Assembly (NCBI GenBank): GCA_027604665.1
Contig: JADGIZ010000466.1
Location: forward strand, 1 to 13,240
DNA length: 13,240 bases
Direction: 5' to 3'
Source: Polyrhizophydium stewartii
Lineage: Eukaryota > Chytridiomycota > Chytridiomycetes > Rhizophydiales
In this document: positions 8,801 to 13,240 of the stretch, piece after piece
Layout of the letters: each line of letters begins with the position of its first letter
Position numbering within the stretch: the stretch's first letter is position 1
Made by a program: the position numbers and the translations under genes
Notes under the pieces: model-generated
The model's database searches: none
The model's input: the letters and a program-made list of their open reading frames with translations, nothing else
What the model was told of the DNA's origin: nothing

Positions 8801-9425
8801 GGCGACGACGAGGCACAGGCGCACGCACTGGGACTCGTTGCGGCGCAGCATGGGCAGCGAGCCGGCCTGCTCGGGCAGGCTTGCCGCATCGACCTCGAGC
8901 GCCGCCTGCATCTCGCCCGGGTCGCACACCAGCGACAGGCCGACCGTCTGTGCCATGCAGCGTCAGTGTGGTCACAAGGGCGGGCAGCAGAGCAGGGCCG
9001 GCGGGCGGGCTTGCAGGCCGCGGTCGGCACCACTCCTCCCCTCCCCTCCCGTCCCCCCGACGCACCTTGGCAGCCCACAGCAGCTCGGCATAGACCCGGG
9101 CGACATGGGCGGCAGTGGTGCGGGCGGCGAGCAGCTGGCGCAGCCGGGTTTTGCTTGCAAACGACCGCTCGAGGCGCTCGGCGGCGGCCAGGTGCGACTG
9201 CACGAGCGCCAAGGCCTCGACGTTCCCAGGCGCTCCTCGCAGCTGCCACTCGTCCCGCACCTGCGCGGCCCGCATGCGCAGCACGCCGAATGCGACGAGG
9301 CAGCAGCACATCTGCGGCGCCTCGCGGCGCATGCGCACCGCCGCCGGGCTGGGCGGTGCATTGCCGTGGTGGAGCTGCTGTCCTTGCGGCTGCTTCGACG
9401 GCGTCAGAGGCTGTGACGGCTGTGG

Positions 9426-9469
<44 letters not shown>

Positions 9470-9599
9470 GGCGAGCATCGGCCCGCGAGCGATTGTGCGG
9501 CTCGGCCACGGGGTCGGGCGCCGGCGCCGGGCCCGGGTCGCGGGCATCGGGCGGCGGCCGCGAGCGCTGCCTGCCAAACGTGCGTCGCAGCGTCTGCAT
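5859..9599 (-). CDS. Receptor-like pseudokinase: polyQ, helical region, TKL-like pseudokinase, membrane helices, six LRRs
   Basis: Predicted 1073 aa in eight exons: 9599-9066, 8947-8829, 8752-7482, 7414-6590, 6527-6323, 6261-6190, 6118-6047, 5982-5859 (stop TAG). All junction phases agree. Order: Pro/Arg-rich start with 13 Gln (about 45-57); helical region (about 95-250); pseudokinase (about 304-555); Ser/Pro-rich tail; His/Cys-rich linker (about 726-756); hydrophobic helices about 778-802 and 805-826, perhaps another at 757-770; an LRR N-cap-like segment with Trp; six plant-type LRRs. The TKL fold is shown by HPNILPLW, WAAPE and CWSPDPLRRPEF, but beta-3 Lys is Arg (VAVRF, 328), HRD is HGE (417-419), the loop Asn is Ser, DFG is TRF (436-438) and no glycine loop is seen. 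Catalysis is therefore unlikely; a membrane signalling scaffold is inferred. Weakest joins: the 7482/7414 fusion (otherwise the kinase part ends in TGA at 7435) and the 3' end. The start is the first in-frame ATG before polyQ; an out-of-frame ATG lies at 9673. Confidence 0.6.
9038..9058 (-). repeat. G-quadruplex motif in intron 1 of the pseudokinase gene
   Basis: On the minus strand, G runs (9058-9053, 9050-9048, 9046-9043, 9041-9038) with 1-2 base loops start 8 nt inside the intron, beside its 5' splice site at 9065. An effect on splicing is possible but untested. Confidence 0.55.
9429..9467 (-). repeat. (CAG)13 microsatellite encoding polyglutamine
   Basis: Thirteen uninterrupted CAG codons on the minus strand (CTG on plus) encode 13 Gln near the N-terminus of the pseudokinase receptor. 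A pure, single-codon array suggests recent expansion, and length may vary between isolates. Confidence 0.85.
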
Positions 9600-9785
9600 G
9601 GCTGCCGGCGCTGGTGCAAGAAGGGTCTGTCGTTGTGCAGGGCCAAAATCGGAGTCGTCGCTCTTTTGATCATGGCGCTGTATTGATTGCGCGGGTCGTG
9701 CAGGTGCGGCGGGATGGGGGGGAAGCGGAATGCAATAAGGTGAGGTGGTGGGAAATGGTCTTCACATGCGCGAGGGGTGTCCGAG
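9600..9785 (-). promoter_or_regulatory. Intergenic region: 3' end of the J-protein gene and upstream region of the pseudokinase gene
   Basis: Only 186 bases separate the J-protein stop from the ATG at 9599, so the 3' end of one and the promoter of the other must both lie here unless the promoter reaches into the J gene. An out-of-frame ATG at 9673-9671 could act as an upstream start. No clear TATA box is seen. Confidence 0.4.
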
Positions 9786-11483
9786 TCAGTTGCCAAAGGC
9801 ATTCCGCAGGGCCGCCTTTTGGGCCTCGGTGACGGTCGTGGGCAAGGAAACCTGGACTGTCACAATCAAGTCGCCGCGCTTGCCGGGCAACTTGCTGATG
9901 GGCATGCCCTGGCCGGACAGCACAATCTCGGAGCCCGGCTGCGCGGGGCGGTTGTTTGCGCCGCCGCGGATCTCGACGTTGCAGCCGTCGAGGTGCCGCA
10001 ACGAGCGCGTGAAGCCCGTGACGGCCTCGACGAGCGAGACAGTGACGGTTGCGCGCAGGTTGTCGCCGTCGCGCTTGAAGACCGGGTGCGGCTTCTCCTC
10101 GAGCACAAACTCAATGTCCTGGTGACCACCGCCAGGCACCTCGTCGCCCTCGCCGGCAAACTTGATCTTGGTTCCCGCCTTCCACCCGGGCTTGACGTTG
10201 ATGGTCAGGATCTTCTCGGTCGGCACATGCCGGCCTGTGCTGCCGTCAATCAGCTTGCGCGTGACCTTGAGCCGCTTCTCGACGCCCGTGTATAGGTCCT
10301 CGAGCGCAACGGGCAGCGGGCGCTGCACCGAGCCGGCGGCGGGTCTGGCGAGCCAAAGGCCACCACGAGAGTCAGCAGCCTGTCGGCGAGATGACGGCGC
10401 CGCAGCAGAAGCAGCGCGGTGGCCGCGCACGCACCTGCTGCCTGGCATGCCGCCGTTGATCCCGGGCATGCCGCCGGCCATGTTGAAGAAGCCGCTGGGC
10501 ATCCCGCCGGGCATGCCGCCGGGCATGCCGCCCATCCGCGGCCCGTCGTCGTCCATGTCCATGTCCATGCCCATGCCCGCAAACGGGCTCGCGCCGCCAA
10601 AGAACTGCCTAAAGATGTCGTCGGCGTTGGACGGCGTGAACGGGCGGAAGCCGCCGGGCCCGCCGGCGCCGTTGGTTGACGTGAACGTGAACGAGCCGCC
10701 GGGGAAGCCGCCTGGGAAGCCGCCTGGGAAACCTCCTGGGAAGCCGCCGGGGCCGCCAGGACCGCCACCGGCAGAGCCTTTGAGGCCGTCCTCGCCAAAC
10801 TGGTCATAGACGGTGCGCTTGTTCTTGTCCGAGAGGACCTCGTATGCCTCTGGATGAGAGTGGGGCACGCAGGCAGCACACACACATACAGCCCGGCGCG
10901 GCACCGAGATGCGGTTCGGAATGGCATGGAATGGCATCGAAGCTTTTGCGTCAGCAGGCCGTGTCGGGGATCAGCGCGCCAAGCAGCCCGGGCTCGCAGG
11001 CAGCGGGCTTGACGCAGGGCAAGGGGTTGGCCGGGCGTGGGAGCCGCTTGCCTCGCACCGCCCGATCCCGTCGGCAGCGATGCGGGGCGGCGACCGCCAG
11101 GCCGAGGCTCGGCTCGGTCGGCTGGGCTCGGGTGCCGGACGCCAGTGGCACGACCGAACAAACAAGGCTGCGACCGAAACGACAGCTGCGGCTGCGCGGG
11201 GCGGGCCTGACGCACCTGCAAGCTCCTTGAACTTCTTCTCCGCGAGCTCCTTTTGGTCGGGGTTCCGGTCAGGGTGCCATTTGAGCGCCTGCTTGCGGTA
11301 CGCCTTCTTGATGGTGTCCTCGTCGGCGTCCTTGGCGACGCCTGCTTGGGTCGTCAGCCAGCCCGCCAGAGCGACGCACGAATGCAGCTGCAGCTCGCGC
11401 CAGCCGGCCGTCGGCTTGGGCGGATTCAGCACCAGGCCGTGCGCTCACGCACCGAGTATAGAGTAGTAATCGCGCGAGGGCAT
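9786..11483 (-). CDS. Sis1/DNAJB1-type (class B) J-domain co-chaperone, four exons
   Basis: Predicted 376-aa cytosolic/nuclear Hsp70 co-chaperone. Exons are 11483-11453, 11341-11216, 10849-10435 and 10344-9786 (TGA stop); introns are 111, 366 and 90 nt and all phases agree. The J domain (1-70) starts [12 protein letters not shown] and has the HPD motif (33-35) that stimulates Hsp70 ATPase, plus EAYEVLSD. A Gly/Phe region follows with four GGFP units and the [12 protein letters not shown] motif typical of DNAJB proteins. Next comes a Gly/Met region with repeated GGMP, then two beta-sandwich C-terminal domains ([19 protein letters not shown] onward, [18 protein letters not shown] near the end). 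There is no CxxCxGxG zinc finger, so it is class B like yeast Sis1, which handles substrate delivery and disaggregation. Length is close to the 340-350 aa of Sis1/DNAJB1. Intron 2 is much longer than the others. Heat-shock control is suggested by the upstream site at 11594. Confidence 0.9.
10702..10749 (-). repeat. 12-bp tandem repeat encoding the GGFP units of the J protein
   Basis: Four 12-base units (plus-strand form GGGAAGCCGCCT with small changes) lie head to tail inside exon 3 and encode repeated GGFP in the Gly/Phe region. Units 1 and 2 are identical on the plus strand; unit 3 differs by two bases. This is in-frame minisatellite growth within a low-complexity domain. Confidence 0.75.
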
Positions 11484-11510
11484 TGTGTGTGTGTGTGTGA
11501 CTGACTGACT
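11484..11510 (-). repeat. (CA)8 and (AGTC)3 microsatellite directly before the J-protein ATG
   Basis: On the plus strand (TG)8 at 11484-11499 is followed by GACT units to 11510. On the minus strand this places a CA-repeat directly against the start codon, inside the presumed 5' leader of the J-protein gene. Length variation here would change the leader but not the protein. Confidence 0.75.
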
Positions 11511-11682
11511 GCGCGCCTGTTGTGGGCCGATGTTGGGGAAGGATGGAGAACGCGCCGGCCGGCCTGGTTTTGATGCTCGCCAGGCTCCCGGATGTTCTCG
11601 AACAGTCCATTTCATTCTGCAGGCATATAGAAGGTGCTCGGGCGGGGCAGCGGGGAGGGGGTGCACCCGACGAGCAGCCACA
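11511..11682 (-). promoter_or_regulatory. Short intergenic region between the Rei1-type and J-protein genes
   Basis: There are 199 bases between the Rei1 stop and the J-protein ATG. The part nearest the J gene is microsatellite; the rest holds the HSE-like site, a TATA-like CTATATG and a pyrimidine-rich TTCTCCATCCTTCCCC stretch on the minus strand. It must serve as 3' end of one gene and promoter of the next. Confidence 0.45.
11594..11603 (-). promoter_or_regulatory. Heat-shock-element-like site upstream of the J-protein gene
   Basis: On the minus strand GTTCGAGAAC contains two perfect inverted HSF pentamers (nTTCn, nGAAn), flanked by imperfect ones (GGACT before, ATCCG after). It sits about 111-120 bases upstream of the ATG at 11483. 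Yeast Sis1 and animal DNAJB1 are known HSF targets. A TATA-like CTATATG on the minus strand (11630-11624) lies further upstream of the site, an unusual order, so the real transcription start is unknown. Confidence 0.45.
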
Positions 11683-13130
11683 TCACGTTGGGCGATTGGG
11701 GTCGACAAAGTGCTTCTGGTTGTTGGCCACAAACCCAATCTTGGTGCGGAACTCGTACTCGCGACGCTGCTGCTTGCGCGACTGCTCGTGGCGCTCGCGG
11801 TGCTCCTGCTGCTTGCGGCGCACGGCCAGCACGGCCGACATGCTCTGCGGGTTCGTGTATCCGAGCAGCTTGTACTGGCCCGTCATGCGGCGCATCATCT
11901 CTGGATCGCGCATGCTGCCGGGCACAATCTCCGTCGACCGCAGGTTCTGCTTCCAGTACGTGCGGAACATGCGGTGGCCGATGCGCACGCCAGAGGGCAG
12001 CACCAGCTCGGTCTCGTCGGCAGAGATGTACGGCTGCTTCTTTGGCCGCTGCCGGCGCGTCGTGCCGTCGTCGTCCTCCCAGCCTTCGTCGTCGTCGTCG
12101 CCCGATACAATCTCTTCCTCGGCGTCCATGTCGTCGTCGCCGGCAGCTGCATCGTCGTCGGCCGCGTATGCGAGCGAAAAGTCGTAAAAGTCGACATACT
12201 CGTCCTCGGCGCCGTCCTCGTAGATCATCTTGCAGTGGCCCTTGCTGATCTGTGTTGCACTGGTCAGCCCGCACCGCACAACAGCAACACAGCGAGCAGT
12301 GTGGCAGCTGCTCTGTAAGACGCACCATGTGGTTCTGGACGGCCTCGGTCGAGTGCAGCGTCCGGCCCTTGCCGTTGCAGTAGATGCACACGTTGGCAAT
12401 CGCAACTTTGTCGCCGAGGTACTTGATCAGGCCCTTGATGTCAACTAGATATTCAATGTCCGGGATGAAGAACGAGTGCGCCTTGGCCATGTGGCTCAGG
12501 TTCCTGCGCGGCACAAGTCAGCCGCCCGCCACAGTCTGGTCGGCGCCCAAGATGCAGGCGGTGCATGTGTGGAGCAGCGGTGACACGGTCGAGTCAGACT
12601 CACTCCTCGAATGACTCGGCGGCGTGGGGGCAGAACAGGCACTCTGATTCCGCGAGCGGCCGCGATGCAGCCATCTTGTCGCGCATGACGGCCTCAAACT
12701 CCTCCTCGGTCGCCGCGCGGGCGAGGCGCTCGTGCCAGTTGATTCGGGGCTCGGGCTGGCGAGCGTCCTCGTCGTCGTCATCGTCGTCGTCGTCGTTGGT
12801 GCCAGTCTTGGCGCTCTCTGTCGCCTCGGCGGCGCGTTTGGCCTCTGCAGCCTCGAACCGCGCGGCGGCGTCTCGGTGCTTCTTGGACGCCAGGTGCGAC
12901 TTGTATGCGTTCTCGGTCGCATATGTCTTGCCGCACGGCACGCACTCGGCCGTGAACTGCGCCCGCTCGGCCTCCTGCGCCGCCCGCAGCTTCTGGTCCT
13001 GCAGCTTCTGGGCAAAGACGAGCGCCGTCACAGGCGGCAGCTCGGCCGCCTTGCGCTTGAGGTTGTAGCGGTGCCAGTCGGTGCGCATGTGGTCGCGCTG
13101 CGACTCGGCCGTGGCAAAGGCCACCTGGCA
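11683..13130 (-). CDS. REI1: Rei1/ZNF622-type zinc-finger 60S ribosome biogenesis factor, 5' end beyond the window
   Basis: Three exons are visible: 13130-12604, 12503-12326 and 12249-11683 (TGA), giving 423 aa, with introns of 100 and 76 nt and agreeing phases. Rei1/ZNF622 acts on cytoplasmic pre-60S particles, probing the peptide exit tunnel and helping release Arx1. Zinc finger 1 starts at CQVAF and includes the family motif TDWHRYNLKRK; its first Cys must be in the missing exon. Finger 2 is CVPCGKTYATENAYKSHL with two His, finger 3 is CLFC...HMAKAH, spanning intron 12603-12504, and finger 4 is CIYC...HMISKGHC, spanning intron 12325-12250. HSFFIPDIEYLVDIKGLIKYLG is near-identical to human as I recall it, and LPSGVRIGHRMFRTYWKQNL matches the conserved C-terminal part. 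Two long acidic runs (about eight Asp near 12790; Asp/Glu near 12075-12130) are common in this family. An acceptor CTGCAG ends at 13131, so the first coding exon lies right of 13240. Confidence 0.9.
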
Positions 13131-13240
13131 CTGCAGTGCGGCGGCCGCGGGGGGCGGGGCGTGGGCGGAGGCGGAGGTGGCCGGGGCCGGGTGTCAGCGT
13201 CAGGGCCGCAAAAAGAAAACCAGAGGCCGAGGCGCAGTGG
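13131..13240 (-). other. 3' part of the first intron of the Rei1-type gene
   Basis: The exon at 13130 begins in mid-finger directly after CTGCAG, and reading through upstream does not supply the CxxC pair, so this stretch is intron. It contains GCTGAC branch-like sequence near 13197-13192 and a long pyrimidine-rich run on the minus strand. I could not place a Cys-containing first exon with a usable donor within the last 110 bases. Confidence 0.55.

Noticed and set aside
8558..9832. 424-aa plus-strand open frame with polyalanine
   Set aside because: The polyAla (and polyCys in another frame) is the CTG repeat read on the wrong strand; no domain is seen, and the minus strand carries the spliced receptor-like gene.
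12778..13131. 117-aa open frame overlapping the Rei1 gene in another frame
   Set aside because: It is an Arg/Gly-rich shadow of the zinc-finger exon with no domain of its own.

Overview
The window looks like nuclear DNA of a GC-rich, intron-rich fungus, most likely a zoosporic (chytrid-type) fungus. This is inferred from the gene set: plant-type 24-residue leucine-rich repeats joined to a TKL-type kinase fold, a cyclin-Q-like cyclin, a Rei1/ZNF622 ribosome-biogenesis factor and a Sis1/DNAJB1 chaperone. The introns are short, mostly 60-118 nt, and nearly all carry a GCTGAC branch point. No taxon-specific marker was seen, so the assignment is tentative. All exon boundaries were placed by hand from splice signals, reading phase and family alignment.

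Layout. 1-394: non-coding, with a G-quadruplex motif and a 10-bp hairpin. 395-1549 (-): cyclin-Q-like cyclin, four exons, 315 aa. 1633-4224 (+): ABCB/MDR-type ABC transporter fragment (NBD1-TMD2-NBD2) that has no first membrane domain and no introns, and has four in-frame TAG codons plus a fifth just upstream. 4225-5858: about 1.6 kb with no convincing gene, holding an 18-bp palindrome, a diverged direct repeat and a hairpin. 5859-9599 (-): eight-exon receptor-like gene of about 1073 aa, ordered polyQ, helical region, pseudokinase, His-rich linker, two membrane helices, six LRRs. 9786-11483 (-): Sis1/DNAJB1-type J protein, four exons, 376 aa, with a heat-shock-element-like site upstream. 11683-13130 (-): Rei1/ZNF622-type zinc-finger protein, whose first coding exon lies beyond the right edge.

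Rei1 (60S maturation in the cytoplasm) and the J protein (Hsp70 co-chaperone) are both proteostasis housekeeping genes lying in tandem, but nothing shows that they are co-transcribed. The cyclin and the ABC fragment are head to head, 83 bp apart.

The two things most worth a second look are the ABC fragment, whose only in-frame stops are TAG, and the receptor-like gene. In the latter the pseudokinase precedes the membrane helices and the LRRs, the reverse of plant LRR receptor kinases, and consecutive LRRs sit in 72-nt, one-repeat exons.
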